Of a stretch of 64,000 bases of DNA, positions 9,773 through 17,550 are shown piece after piece (the first letter of the stretch is position 1; each line of letters opens with the position of its first letter). The notes beneath the pieces are model-generated. The model was given only the letters and a program-made list of their open reading frames with translations. It was not told the origin of the DNA and made no database searches. Origin of the DNA: JAAZZIT01 sp964480525 (GTDB lineage: Bacteria > Bacillota > Clostridia > Oscillospirales > Ruminococcaceae); assembly GCA_964480525.1 (NCBI GenBank), contig CAYZOV010000002.1, positions 55,338 through 119,337 of the forward strand. The letters are read 5' to 3'. Made by a program: the position numbers and the translations under genes.

Positions 9773-9804
9773 ACTCTTAAAGCAAAAAAATGGCTTTTTT
9801 CGGA

Positions 9805-9860
9805 GCTTTACAGCTTTTGTTTGCTAAATGCAAACTTATGGTATTGTCTAACTGTAAAGC
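9805..9860 (+). promoter_or_regulatory. Foldable leader RNA upstream of the lipoprotein/kinase cassette
   Basis: GCTTTACAG (9805-9813) is the exact complement of CTGTAAAGC (9852-9860), enclosing a second hairpin GTTTGC-TAAAT-GCAAAC (9819-9835). A third possible stem CTGTT/AACAG follows before the gene. The leader is about 175 nt and has no terminator or clear SD-sequestering arm. I do not recognise it as a known riboswitch class; it may be a leader or part of a small RNA. Confidence 0.5.
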
Positions 9861-9956
9861 ATAAGTGCTGTTTTATTGATTGCGTTTAGATAACAGTTAA
9901 TACGACTGAAAATTCACTAAAAATTTATATAAAATTTAAAATCAAGGAGCGTTTTT

Positions 9957-10484
9957 ATGAAAAAAACTAATTATCTTATAATTGCAATTGCGGTTTGTTT
10001 GGTATTCTGCGGTTGTAATGAGAATAAAAAAGCTAAAAAAACCGAAACAACAACTCCGACTGTGACAACGGTTGTAACAACTTCATCTGTCGTGACTGCG
10101 ACTACAACTGCGCCAAATGACGAGGACGTTATAGGTACGACTACTCCGAGAAACACCGAAGTTTCACAGACTGATTCTTCGGCAAATTCACAAACTAATT
10201 CTGCACAAAAGGACACCCAAAAGAATACTACAACTACGGTTACCGAAACAGAGTTACCGGAGCTTTCTTTTGAAAAACCTGATACTGTAACAAGTAAAAA
10301 AGACGATTCAAAGAACACGACTACGACAACGACCAAAGTTTCTGAATCGCCTAAAAACACCACAACTACGAGCGCAAAACAGGACAAAACAAGTAGCACT
10401 ACAACCGCAACCAATGCACCTGAAACAAATATAACTTCAAAAGAAAACAAACCAATCCAGCTTCCGTTTGTTCCGGCACATTAA
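9957..10484 (+). CDS. Thr/Ser-rich lipoprotein, first gene of the RRE/kinase cassette
   Basis: 175 aa. A lipoprotein signal with lipobox FCGC puts the lipidated Cys near residue 20, so the mature protein should be anchored outside the membrane. The rest is low-complexity, dominated by runs of Thr with Lys, Glu, Ser and Asn, ending ENKPIQLPFVPAH. There is no recognisable folded domain. RBS AAGGAG precedes ATG. It ends 14 bp before an HPr-kinase-like gene and so is likely its operon partner. The many Thr/Ser residues make it a conceivable target of modification, but it could equally be a plain surface linker protein. Confidence 0.72.
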   Translation: MKKTNYLIIAIAVCLVFCGCNENKKAKKTETTTPTVTTVVTTSSVVTATTTAPNDEDVIGTTTPRNTEVSQTDSSANSQTNSAQKDTQKNTTTTVTETELPELSFEKPDTVTSKKDDSKNTTTTTTKVSESPKNTTTTSAKQDKTSSTTTATNAPETNITSKENKPIQLPFVPAH

Positions 10485-10498
10485 CGAGAGGAAACAAA

Positions 10499-11218
10499 AT
10501 GCCTACAGAATTTAAAATTGAAATTGCACAAAAAGTCATAAAAATTTCTGCTGTTAATGACTTTGTAAAAGAGTATTGCAAGGATTTTTTGACTGAAAAA
10601 AAAGCCGATTTTTCCATTGAAATATCTCAAAATGACATTTTGTCCGAACAGACCAAAACGGGTGTTACATACTCTGAACCGTATTTGGAAACTTTGGCGG
10701 TTTACCGAAAAATTTCGGAAATAATGCCTTATTACAACACAATTTTGTTTCACGGCTCCGTTGTGGCGGTTGACGGGGTGGGGTATATGTTTACTGCAAA
10801 AAGTGGCGTAGGAAAATCTACGCATACCCGACTTTGGCGTGAGTATTTCGGCGAACGTGCCTTTATGGTGAACGACGACAAGCCTATGATTATGTCTGAA
10901 AACGGCGAAATTTCGGCGTTCGGAACGCCGTGGAACGGCAAACACAAACTTTCTGCCAATTGCAAAGTGCCACTTAAAGCCATTTGTTACTTAACAAGGG
11001 GCGAAAATAATCACATTGAAAGAATCACACCCCAAGAGATTTACCCGATTCTTTTGCAACAAAGTTACCGACCGCATGACATAGAAGCATACACAAAAAG
11101 TTTAAAAATTATCGACGAGATAATGAATAATGTAAAATTTTATAAGCTAGCTTGTAACATTTCTTCGCAAGCGGTGGAGATTGCATACAACGGAATGAAA
11201 GAAAACACGGAGGTTTAA
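10499..11218 (+). CDS. HPr-kinase-like ATPase of a RiPP-type cassette
   Basis: 239 aa. A P-loop AKSGVGKSTHT (about residues 100-110) with the His after Ser-Thr, VNDDKPMI (about 124-131) in the Walker B position and GTPWNGKHKLS (about 143-153) match the HprK/PEP-carboxykinase-like kinases found beside peptide-modification genes. The HPr Ser kinase N-terminal domain is not evident, so this is not the CcpA-pathway HprK. Related kinases in some lasso-peptide clusters phosphorylate the precursor peptide. RBS GAGAGGAAAC; the stop overlaps the spacing to the next gene by one base. Its substrate is unknown. Confidence 0.75.
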   Translation: MPTEFKIEIAQKVIKISAVNDFVKEYCKDFLTEKKADFSIEISQNDILSEQTKTGVTYSEPYLETLAVYRKISEIMPYYNTILFHGSVVAVDGVGYMFTAKSGVGKSTHTRLWREYFGERAFMVNDDKPMIMSENGEISAFGTPWNGKHKLSANCKVPLKAICYLTRGENNHIERITPQEIYPILLQQSYRPHDIEAYTKSLKIIDEIMNNVKFYKLACNISSQAVEIAYNGMKENTEV

Positions 11219-11219
11219 T

Positions 11220-11480
11220 ATGAAACTTAAAGAAGGATTTATAACACACGTTTCAAATGACGAACACATAATGGTTTCCGCAGGTACGACTGCTTTTAAT
11301 GGCGTTGTCAGAAGCAACAAAAGTGCGGGCGATATTATCGAATTGTTGAAAAGTGAAACAAATAAAGAAAATATTGTCATTGAATTGTTAAATAAGTACG
11401 ACGCACCTGCTGATTTAATTAGCAAAGACGTTGAAAACGTTCTGTTACAGCTTAGAAAAATAGGTGCAATTGATGAATAA
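11220..11480 (+). CDS. PqqD-like peptide carrier (RRE domain)
   Basis: 86 aa, a single PqqD-type winged-helix domain: strands near the N terminus (FITHVSNDEHIMVSAG), the conserved region FNGVVRSNKSAGDIIELL and a helical C terminus ending VENVLLQLRKIGAIDE. The family (RiPP recognition element) binds leader peptides and presents them to modifying enzymes. Its ribosome site GGAGG lies in the end of the kinase gene and its 3' end overlaps the peptidase start by 8 bp, so the three are tightly coupled. No radical-SAM, cyclodehydratase or lasso cyclase is in the window. Confidence 0.82.
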   Translation: MKLKEGFITHVSNDEHIMVSAGTTAFNGVVRSNKSAGDIIELLKSETNKENIVIELLNKYDAPADLISKDVENVLLQLRKIGAIDE

Positions 11481-11910
11481 GTCAACATTTGAAAACGAAA
11501 TTAACAAAGGTAGCCTGACATACACTTGCAAAGGTGTTAGTATGCTACCTCTTTTACGTCAAGGTAAAGATTTATTCACAATTCAGAAACCTAAAGGTCG
11601 GCTGAAAAAGTATGATGTGGCGTTGTACCGCCGAAACAGCGACTATGTATTGCACCGTGTTGTTGAGGTTAGGGAAAACGACTATGTGATTTTGGGAGAT
11701 AATTGCCTGAATAAGGAATACGGTATCACGGACGAACAAATTATCGGCGTAATGACGTCATTTGTGCGTAATTCTAAAGAATGCTCGGTTGATAACAAAG
11801 TTTATAAAGCATTTTCAATTTTTTGGTATAAGATTTATCCATTGCGAAAACTTTATAAGAAATCAAAACAAAAAGTTAAAAATATATTAAAGAAATTACT
11901 ACATAAGTAA
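11473..11910 (+). CDS. S24/S26-type signal-peptidase-like protease, soluble
   Basis: 145 aa from the ATG at 11473, with AGGTG 6 nt upstream; an in-frame GTG at 11464 is the alternative. KGVSMLP (Ser near 23) is the catalytic serine box and YVLHRVVEV plus VILGDN are the downstream boxes of signal peptidases. The His in LHRV, rather than Lys, recalls the archaeal/ER (SipW-like) type. No membrane helix is seen at either end; the C terminus is Lys-rich. A soluble peptidase beside a PqqD-like carrier suggests leader cleavage of a cytosolic precursor, which is inference. Confidence 0.75.
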   Translation: MNKSTFENEINKGSLTYTCKGVSMLPLLRQGKDLFTIQKPKGRLKKYDVALYRRNSDYVLHRVVEVRENDYVILGDNCLNKEYGITDEQIIGVMTSFVRNSKECSVDNKVYKAFSIFWYKIYPLRKLYKKSKQKVKNILKKLLHK

Positions 11911-11937
11911 TTATTTTATCAGTTTGGAAGTGAAAAA

Positions 11938-13080
11938 TTGAATAAGATTTACCACCAACTTGTATATTTATCTGCTTGCGGAGTAAACAAAAAGTCGCTG
12001 TCAACAGAATTTATTAAGAATGTAGACATAGAAAATTTATACAAACTGTCTTCTTCTTTGTCTATCGACGCTCTAGTGGGGAGCGTTTTGAAAAAATCTA
12101 ACGTTGAAATTCCTAAAATATGGGAAGAAAACATTCAGAAATCTGTTAGAAAAACTATTCTTTTTGACGCCGAAAGACAAAAAATTTGCAATTATTTTGA
12201 AGAAAACAAAATCTGGTATGTTCCCCTAAAAGGCGTGATTTTAAAGGACTTTTACCCGTCTTTGGGGCTTAGGCAAATGTCCGACAATGACATTTGGTTT
12301 GACAAGTCCTACGAAAATCAGGTTCATGATTTTATGTTGTCTTTGGGGTACAGTTGCAAAAGCAAAGGCAAATGTCATCATAACAGTTATGAAAAATTGC
12401 CCGTGTACAGTTTTGAACTCCATACGACGCTTTTTGACGATTTTGATAACAAAAAAACATATTCATATTACGAAAACACAAAGAAAACTTTAATAAAAAG
12501 CGAAAATTCACAATCACGTTACAACTTTTCAGATGAAGATTTTTACGTTTATATTCTCTCACACGCCTACAAGCACTATAAAAAAGGCGGAACGGGGTTG
12601 AGAAGTCTGCTTGATTACTACGTTTTTTTGAAGAACAAGCCTGATTTGGATTTTTCTTATGTGGAATCGGCTTGCAAACAGTTGGGAATTTATGACTATG
12701 AACAAACAAGCCGACGTCTTTGCAAAAAAGTTTTTGATGAAAATATTCCGGACAACGCAGAAGATTTTGAAAAACTTTTGTCCGCTGAAGAAATGGAAAT
12801 ACTTTGTTATTACATCACTTCTATGACCTACGGCACGATTGAAAGGCACTATGAAAACAGATTCAACGAATTATCAAAAAATACAAAATATGTTAAATTG
12901 AAATATGTTTTGTCCCGAATTTTTCCAAATTTAGATTTTTATAAAGTACATTATCCGTTTTTTTACAGGCACAAAATTCTTTTACCGTTCGCTTGGATTT
13001 ACAGGCTTGTAAAAGGCTTGACTGTTAATGTCAAAAAGAATATCCGAGAGTTAAAATATATTAAAAAAATAAAAAAATAA
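11938..13080 (+). CDS. Nucleotidyltransferase family protein (NTP_transf_5)
   Basis: 380 aa from a TTG start with GGAAGTG upstream. The segment VPLKGVILKDFYPSL followed by RQMSDNDIWFD (about residues 98-122) holds the paired Asp of the minimal nucleotidyltransferase fold typical of PF14907. The remainder is helical with a basic C-terminal end. Members often sit beside PqqD-like, HPr-kinase-like and S24/S26 peptidase genes, as here. The donor nucleotide and acceptor are unknown. It is the last gene of the cassette and is followed by a terminator. Confidence 0.75.
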   Translation: MNKIYHQLVYLSACGVNKKSLSTEFIKNVDIENLYKLSSSLSIDALVGSVLKKSNVEIPKIWEENIQKSVRKTILFDAERQKICNYFEENKIWYVPLKGVILKDFYPSLGLRQMSDNDIWFDKSYENQVHDFMLSLGYSCKSKGKCHHNSYEKLPVYSFELHTTLFDDFDNKKTYSYYENTKKTLIKSENSQSRYNFSDEDFYVYILSHAYKHYKKGGTGLRSLLDYYVFLKNKPDLDFSYVESACKQLGIYDYEQTSRRLCKKVFDENIPDNAEDFEKLLSAEEMEILCYYITSMTYGTIERHYENRFNELSKNTKYVKLKYVLSRIFPNLDFYKVHYPFFYRHKILLPFAWIYRLVKGLTVNVKKNIRELKYIKKIKK

Positions 13081-13103
13081 GACGGCTATTTAACCGTCTT
13101 ATT
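13079..13103 (+). terminator. Terminator after the NTP_transf_5 gene
   Basis: AAGACGG and CCGTCTT form a 7-bp stem (13079-13100) with an 8-nt loop; the T-run is short, so it is a modest terminator. Confidence 0.6.
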
Positions 13104-13109
13104 GCAAAC

Positions 13110-13143
13110 AAAATGTTCCCCGTCGTATGGCAGGGAACATTTT
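13110..13143 (-). terminator. Bidirectional terminator between cassette and GH5 gene
   Basis: AAAATGTTCCC (13110-13120) pairs with GGGAACATTTT (13133-13143); A- and T-rich flanks on both sides let it work on either strand. It ends the minus-strand GH43-GH5 transcript. Confidence 0.8.
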
Positions 13144-13146
13144 TTC

Positions 13147-14961
13147 TTAGCCTTTTATAAATGTGAACGTAACTTCGATTGTGTCGATATAGTCGTCGAA
13201 CTCGTTGAAATCAACTGCCAAAGGCGAAGCGTCGGTTAAGTCGCCGTCATAAGACCTTGCTTCGTCTGGAACTTTTGAAACCCACTCGTTGTAAAAGTTT
13301 ACTCTGGTGCAGATTCCGTTGTCCGACGTGGTATAAGGTTTGCCCGTTAATTCAAATTTTTCGCCGTTGATAAGAACTTCGTCGATTCTGACTGTGTAAT
13401 TCGGGAAAAGCTTTTCGCCGTTGGAAATTCCCAGAGCCGAGAAAGCTGTGCCGATTGTACCGTTAAGCTGGGTAAAATCAAGGGCAACCGTGTATGTGCC
13501 TTCGCCAGTAATTTCTACGTTTGTTGCCACAACTCCGCCACTTCTGGAGGTCGGGTCATAGTCGTCGCCTACGCAGTAATTTGTACTCCAGTCGGAACTT
13601 TGGTACATAATCCACGCTACTGCCTTATCGTCGGCAGGCAAAATTGCGTTTTCTTGCTGGAACGCTTCGTCAGCTGCGGCATATGTTTCGTCTATCTGCG
13701 TTTTAGCCTGATTTTTAATTTCGTCGTCGCTTAGTTTCGACTGTTCTTTATAACTTCTCTTTGCAAAAAGTTCTTCGATTTCAGGGTCTACAATTTGTGC
13801 GTCAAGTCGAACATAATGGTTGCTGCAATCCCACAAAACAGGGCAGAAGTTGTAATAATCGCAGTTGTCAAGGAAATTGTTATACCATTTAAGTGCGTCA
13901 TTTTTGGTTTTGCTTGAACCTGTCATAACAGCATATTCGCCGATAATAACGCCCACGCCCTGTTCGGTGAATTTTGACATTTTTTCAAGAAGAGTGTTCA
14001 TTTCTTCATAATCCTTAACCGAACCCCATGTGTCACGTCCTGCCTGGTCGCCACCGCAGTAATCCCACGGTGTATAATAGTGAACCGAGATAAGGAGCTT
14101 GTCTTTGGCTGTGTCGGTCGGCATTTTGAATCTGTCGTCGCAGGTCATAGTAATATCTGTGTTGTAACCTGCGATAAGCAAAAATCTGTTTTCGTTGTTT
14201 CCGCCGGATTTTCTGATTGTATCAACAAATGTCTGGTTAATGAGATTTGTCATTTCGTAACATTCGTCCTGATTAAGAGCGCCTGAATCTTTGCAAATAT
14301 CCTTGTCATTAAGTCTGTCGCCCAGTTCTTCGTTAGCGCCCTCAAAAATCAGCTTATCGGAATAATTCTGGAATCTGTCGGCAATCTGTTCCCACATTGT
14401 AACGTACATTTTCATGGCTTCGTCACGGGTTTCTTGATTTTCCGAACCGAACATACCCCACCAGCCACCGTCCCAGTGGTCGTTGATAATAACATACATA
14501 TCGTTGTCAAGGGCATAATTTACAACCGTTTCCACTCTGTCCATGTAAATTTCCGCAATTTCGTAATTTCCGTCCTCGTAATAACTCATTGCGTTTGTCC
14601 ATGCAATCGGGATTCTCAACGTGTCAAATCCGCTTTCTTTCATGCCGTCAATCATTCGTTTTGAAGTTTCAGGCTGACCCCACGCAGTTTCGGATTCTTC
14701 CGGCCAAATGTCGTCGTTTCCGTATCTGTGAGTATACGCTTCAAGGGTGTTTCCCAGGTTTGTGCCGTTTCCCATGAGTTTTGTAAGTTCCAGAGCGGTC
14801 AAATCTTTTTCAACATTGCCGTTGTCGTTTGTTGCCACATTGCCTTTGTTTACGGCTTTTGTTGTGGTCTTTTTGTCGTCGTTTCCGCTGCAACCCGTTG
14901 CAACAATTCCCGTGCAAAGAGCAAGTGCAGTTAGAACCGAAGTGATTTTTTTCATCTTCAT
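13147..14961 (-). CDS. GH5 endoglucanase-like lipoprotein with C-terminal beta-domain
   Basis: 604 aa. Lipobox ATGC (Cys about 24) and a Lys/Thr/Asn linker anchor it outside the membrane. The GH5 barrel spans about residues 50-410: GTNLGNTLEAY near the N terminus, LRIPIAWTN, FEGANEEL with the acid/base Glu after Asn, and VIIGEYAVM with the nucleophile Glu. Residues about 445-604 form a second beta-rich region (WIMYQSSDW, then repeated VRIDEVLINGEKF) that is probably a carbohydrate-binding module; I do not assign a CBM family. GH5 proteins hydrolyse beta-1,4 glucans, mannans or xyloglucan. RBS GGAGGT lies 7 nt before the first ATG. It follows GH43 on the same strand. No dockerin. Confidence 0.88.
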   Translation of the reverse strand: MKMKKITSVLTALALCTGIVATGCSGNDDKKTTTKAVNKGNVATNDNGNVEKDLTALELTKLMGNGTNLGNTLEAYTHRYGNDDIWPEESETAWGQPETSKRMIDGMKESGFDTLRIPIAWTNAMSYYEDGNYEIAEIYMDRVETVVNYALDNDMYVIINDHWDGGWWGMFGSENQETRDEAMKMYVTMWEQIADRFQNYSDKLIFEGANEELGDRLNDKDICKDSGALNQDECYEMTNLINQTFVDTIRKSGGNNENRFLLIAGYNTDITMTCDDRFKMPTDTAKDKLLISVHYYTPWDYCGGDQAGRDTWGSVKDYEEMNTLLEKMSKFTEQGVGVIIGEYAVMTGSSKTKNDALKWYNNFLDNCDYYNFCPVLWDCSNHYVRLDAQIVDPEIEELFAKRSYKEQSKLSDDEIKNQAKTQIDETYAAADEAFQQENAILPADDKAVAWIMYQSSDWSTNYCVGDDYDPTSRSGGVVATNVEITGEGTYTVALDFTQLNGTIGTAFSALGISNGEKLFPNYTVRIDEVLINGEKFELTGKPYTTSDNGICTRVNFYNEWVSKVPDEARSYDGDLTDASPLAVDFNEFDDYIDTIEVTFTFIKG

Positions 14962-15012
14962 AAAAATTACCTCCGATAAATTATCTGATGAATTTATTTT
15001 TTTATTTAATTC

Positions 15013-15045
15013 TTTGCACGGTTTAGCTAAAAACAGTCGTGCAAA
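15013..15045 (-). promoter_or_regulatory. Stem-loop between GH43 and GH5 genes
   Basis: TTTGCACG and CGTGCAAA form an 8-bp outer stem; inside, GTTT and AAAC extend it. It begins at the base next to the GH43 stop. No T-run follows on the minus strand, so an mRNA-stabilising or attenuating element is more likely than a strong terminator. Confidence 0.6.
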
Positions 15046-16377
15046 TTATTTAATAAACATAAATGATTGAAGTTCAAACAAGGCTTTTTCTTTAAAATAC
15101 GGAGCAGTCCAGCCCTCGGTTTCAACAGTCGGTTTAAAGAAAATTGCGTGTCTGCCGCAAAGTTTTTTAACTCGGATTTTGTAAATTCCGTCGCCTGTGC
15201 CGATTTCACCGCTGCCGATTTCTTCGCCGTTTTCGTAATCGTCCGCAATAACGTGAAGTCTGCACTTGTTACCCAAACCACGGATTTTCACGCACAAAAC
15301 CATAGTTTCGGAAGAAAAATCTTCTCCAAAGTCAAAATATTTGTATCCGATAATGTCGTCGTGTCTGATATTTACAATCGGGCGGTTGAAAAGGTCAAGC
15401 TCCGTAATAAAGCTTCCGCCTTTGAGAACGCACGCAATGTCGGCAGGGGTATCTTTGTACGGATTCAGAGCGTCCTCAAATCCCAGCGAAGTCATTTCTA
15501 CCGGTGGAATTGTGCCGTCAGGAAGAATCTGAATTTTTTCAACGCAAGCACGTCTTGACATTATGGAATTGTTTGTCATTCTGTGGTAGAAAATGTAATA
15601 TTGCCCGTTTATGCAAGCAATAGAGCCGTGGTTGTTTCCGCCGTGAAAATCCACGCCGTTGTCAACGATATATCCTTTATATTCGTATGGTCCTTGCGGT
15701 TTGTCGGCGATAGCATACGCAAGTCTGCTTCCGTGACAAGGGGAATAAATCATGTAATATTTACCGTTGATTTTTCTCGGACTGGACGCTTCAAAAAATC
15801 TTTGTTCCTGTGGGGCGTTGTCCGTGTCGTCTATAACATGGTGTTTAAGGCTTCCGTCCACAATTTCGTACATATTTTCAGGGTTAATTTCGTTCATGTG
15901 AGATTCCGTAAAGCCATAGTAAATATAAACTTTGCCGTCGTCGTCAACCAAAACCCCTGCGTCGTTGTAAATTCCGTCGTCGCCCTCGTTTCCGTCGGTG
16001 TATTTGTATTTTGACAAAAGTTTAAACGGACCTTCGGGTTTATCCGAAACGCCCACACAACCTTTTGAACCGACAATGTACGCATAAAGATAGTATTTTC
16101 CGTCTTTTTCCACCACGTCAGGAGCAAAAAGTTCGCTGGTCGTCCAATCTGATGTATCGGATTTGTGGTCGTGGTCGTCCCGTGTGTGAAAACTGTCCCC
16201 GTGACAAACCCAGTTATTCAGGTCGTCAATGGGTGCAGACCACACTTTCAGTTTAAAATCGCAGAACACGTCACACGCCACTCGGTCGTGCGACCCGTAA
16301 ATGTACACTCTGTCACCGAAAACTCTCGGTTCGCCGTCTGGAATATATTCCCACAGCGGTAAAAATGGATTAGCCAT
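15046..16377 (-). CDS. GH43 glycoside hydrolase (arabinosidase/xylosidase-like)
   Basis: 443 aa with no signal peptide, so cytoplasmic. The five-bladed propeller occupies about residues 1-320. IPDGEPRVFGDRVYIYGSHD carries the catalytic-base region, LFAPDVVEKDGKYYLY the second conserved Asp, and RFFEASSPRKINGKYYMIYS the acid Glu; DFHGGNNHGSI is also conserved. Residues about 325-443 form a beta-domain of unknown role. GH43 enzymes release arabinose or xylose from short oligosaccharides taken up by the cell. Subfamily and exact substrate are not settled. It is the first gene of a GH43-GH5 operon with its own promoter; AraC regulator and GH51 lie nearby. Confidence 0.85.
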   Translation of the reverse strand: MANPFLPLWEYIPDGEPRVFGDRVYIYGSHDRVACDVFCDFKLKVWSAPIDDLNNWVCHGDSFHTRDDHDHKSDTSDWTTSELFAPDVVEKDGKYYLYAYIVGSKGCVGVSDKPEGPFKLLSKYKYTDGNEGDDGIYNDAGVLVDDDGKVYIYYGFTESHMNEINPENMYEIVDGSLKHHVIDDTDNAPQEQRFFEASSPRKINGKYYMIYSPCHGSRLAYAIADKPQGPYEYKGYIVDNGVDFHGGNNHGSIACINGQYYIFYHRMTNNSIMSRRACVEKIQILPDGTIPPVEMTSLGFEDALNPYKDTPADIACVLKGGSFITELDLFNRPIVNIRHDDIIGYKYFDFGEDFSSETMVLCVKIRGLGNKCRLHVIADDYENGEEIGSGEIGTGDGIYKIRVKKLCGRHAIFFKPTVETEGWTAPYFKEKALFELQSFMFIK

Positions 16378-16391
16378 ATGTAAAAAACTCC

Positions 16392-16442
16392 TTTGCTGTT
16401 TAATTTCAATTTCAGTATATCACAGCAAAACGGAATTTTCAA
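16392..16442 (-). promoter_or_regulatory. Promoter of GH43-GH5 operon with an inverted repeat
   Basis: Minus strand: TTGAAA (16437-16442), 17 bp, TATACT (16414-16419). TTTGCTGT (16392-16399) and ACAGCAAA (16422-16429) are exact inverted repeats that straddle the -10 and start site. This fits an operator or a 5' hairpin; the nearby AraC protein is a candidate but its site is unknown. Confidence 0.72.
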
Positions 16443-16535
16443 TAACAAATCCCCACATTTTAGGTGACATTTTGTGCAAATTTCACCTTTAAAAAATTAT
16501 GTAAAAATGACAAAATGCTGTTTAATATTTTCATA

Positions 16536-17324
16536 TTAAAAACTTTTTCGATATTCCGTAGGGGTTTGTCCGCAGTATTTTTTAAATTGTCGCATAAATC
16601 CGTATACGTTTGTATAACCGCACTTGACGGAAATTTCTTCTATGGTCATATTTGTTGACGCCAAAAGTCTTTTTGCACGGCTTAGGCGTCCGTTAATTAT
16701 GTCCGTAATAACGCTGACGCCGAACATTTTTTTATAAAGGTGCTGAAATCCCGAACGGCTCATGCCTGCGTCCCTTGCGAGAGAATCTATGTCGTCGATA
16801 GCGTCAGGAAACGAATAAATCTTCGTGCGCAAATGGGTCAGAGCCGAATTTTTTTCAATCAGGGATTTTGTGGAAACATACGATTTTGTTTGTATGCTTC
16901 GGCTGATTTTTCTAAAAAGAATGTGCGAATACAAATCCTCGATTTCTTTGTGGTGAACGTCCACGGAATAATGTTCATACGTCATAATATGCACAATTTG
17001 GGACAATTCGTCGATATTTCCCAGATGAATTACTTCGTCAATGGGTATAGAAAGGCTGTTGAAATATTCACGTTCTTTGCCATGTCCCTCCCAAAAATAA
17101 AACCAGTCGTCGGCGTATTTGTCGTCCAGAGCCATGTATTTAATCGGTGTGGTAGGTGAAATCAAAATGCACGAATTGGCATTTGTGTGGGTTTCAACGC
17201 CGTTAATCACGAAAATAGCGGTGGTTTTGATTAACAGAAAAAGCCAGCACCCCGGCCCGTCGGGTCTGTCCATCATAAAATCTTTTCCGTGAGAATGATT
17301 AAAACCAATAGAACCTATATCCAT
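16536..17324 (-). CDS. AraC-family transcriptional regulator
   Basis: 262 aa. Residues about 1-130 form a cupin-like ligand-binding half (FFLMD-rich start MDIGSIGFNHSH, CWLFLLIKTTAIF); the C-terminal 95 residues hold two helix-turn-helix motifs: GMSRSGFQHLYKKMFG and IEEISVKCGYTNVYGFMRQF, ending TPTEYRKSF. The family senses sugars and activates catabolic genes. It lies between GH43-GH5 (same strand) and a CarD-like gene/GH51 (opposite strand), suggesting control of arabinoxylan genes. RBS AGGAGG precedes the ATG. A short A/T-rich hairpin (TTTAATAT-GAAA-ATATTAAA) overlaps its stop. Confidence 0.87.
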   Translation of the reverse strand: MDIGSIGFNHSHGKDFMMDRPDGPGCWLFLLIKTTAIFVINGVETHTNANSCILISPTTPIKYMALDDKYADDWFYFWEGHGKEREYFNSLSIPIDEVIHLGNIDELSQIVHIMTYEHYSVDVHHKEIEDLYSHILFRKISRSIQTKSYVSTKSLIEKNSALTHLRTKIYSFPDAIDDIDSLARDAGMSRSGFQHLYKKMFGVSVITDIINGRLSRAKRLLASTNMTIEEISVKCGYTNVYGFMRQFKKYCGQTPTEYRKSF

Positions 17325-17353
17325 CGAATTAACCTCCTGTAAAATATATTTTT

Positions 17354-17382
17354 ATTCTAACACATCTTTTTAATTATTTCAA
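17354..17382 (-). promoter_or_regulatory. Promoter of the AraC-family regulator
   Basis: Minus strand: TTGAAA (17377-17382), 17-bp spacer, TAGAAT (17354-17359), with AGGAGG and the ATG downstream. Confidence 0.75.
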
Positions 17383-17467
17383 CCAATATTTCATTTTTCT
17401 TTTGATTTAACCGAAATAAAGGAATATTACACAAAAAAGGGGTGGTGTCTTTTGTGTAAAATGACCT

Positions 17468-17496
17468 TTGAGAATTGTTTCAAATAATGATATAAT
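17468..17496 (+). promoter_or_regulatory. Promoter of the CarD-like gene
   Basis: TTGAGA (17468-17473), 17-bp spacer, TATAAT (17491-17496). It diverges from the AraC gene promoter, with the two about 85 bp apart. Confidence 0.78.
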
Positions 17497-17550
17497 TATA
17501 ATCAGAGAGAATGGACATAAAATGCAACCTGAATAGAAAGGAAAAATGTT

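Noticed and set aside
9761..9889. 42-codon Cys-rich open frame (MCYNTLKAKK...) before the kinase cassette, as a possible precursor peptide
   Set aside because: Its ATG lies upstream of the TATAAT box and so would not be in the transcript, and the -10 is inside the frame; the stem structure explains the sequence better.
10481..10945. Minus-strand frames opposite the HPr-kinase-like gene
   Set aside because: No ribosome site, no domain, and codon pattern mirrors the real gene; shadows.
13089..13146. Regions around 13080-13146 as a small RNA gene
   Set aside because: The two hairpins act as terminators for flanking genes; no promoter is present between them.
17354..17496. Overlapping AraC and CarD-like promoters as one operator
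   Set aside because: The two promoters are about 85 bp apart and share no dyad that I can see.
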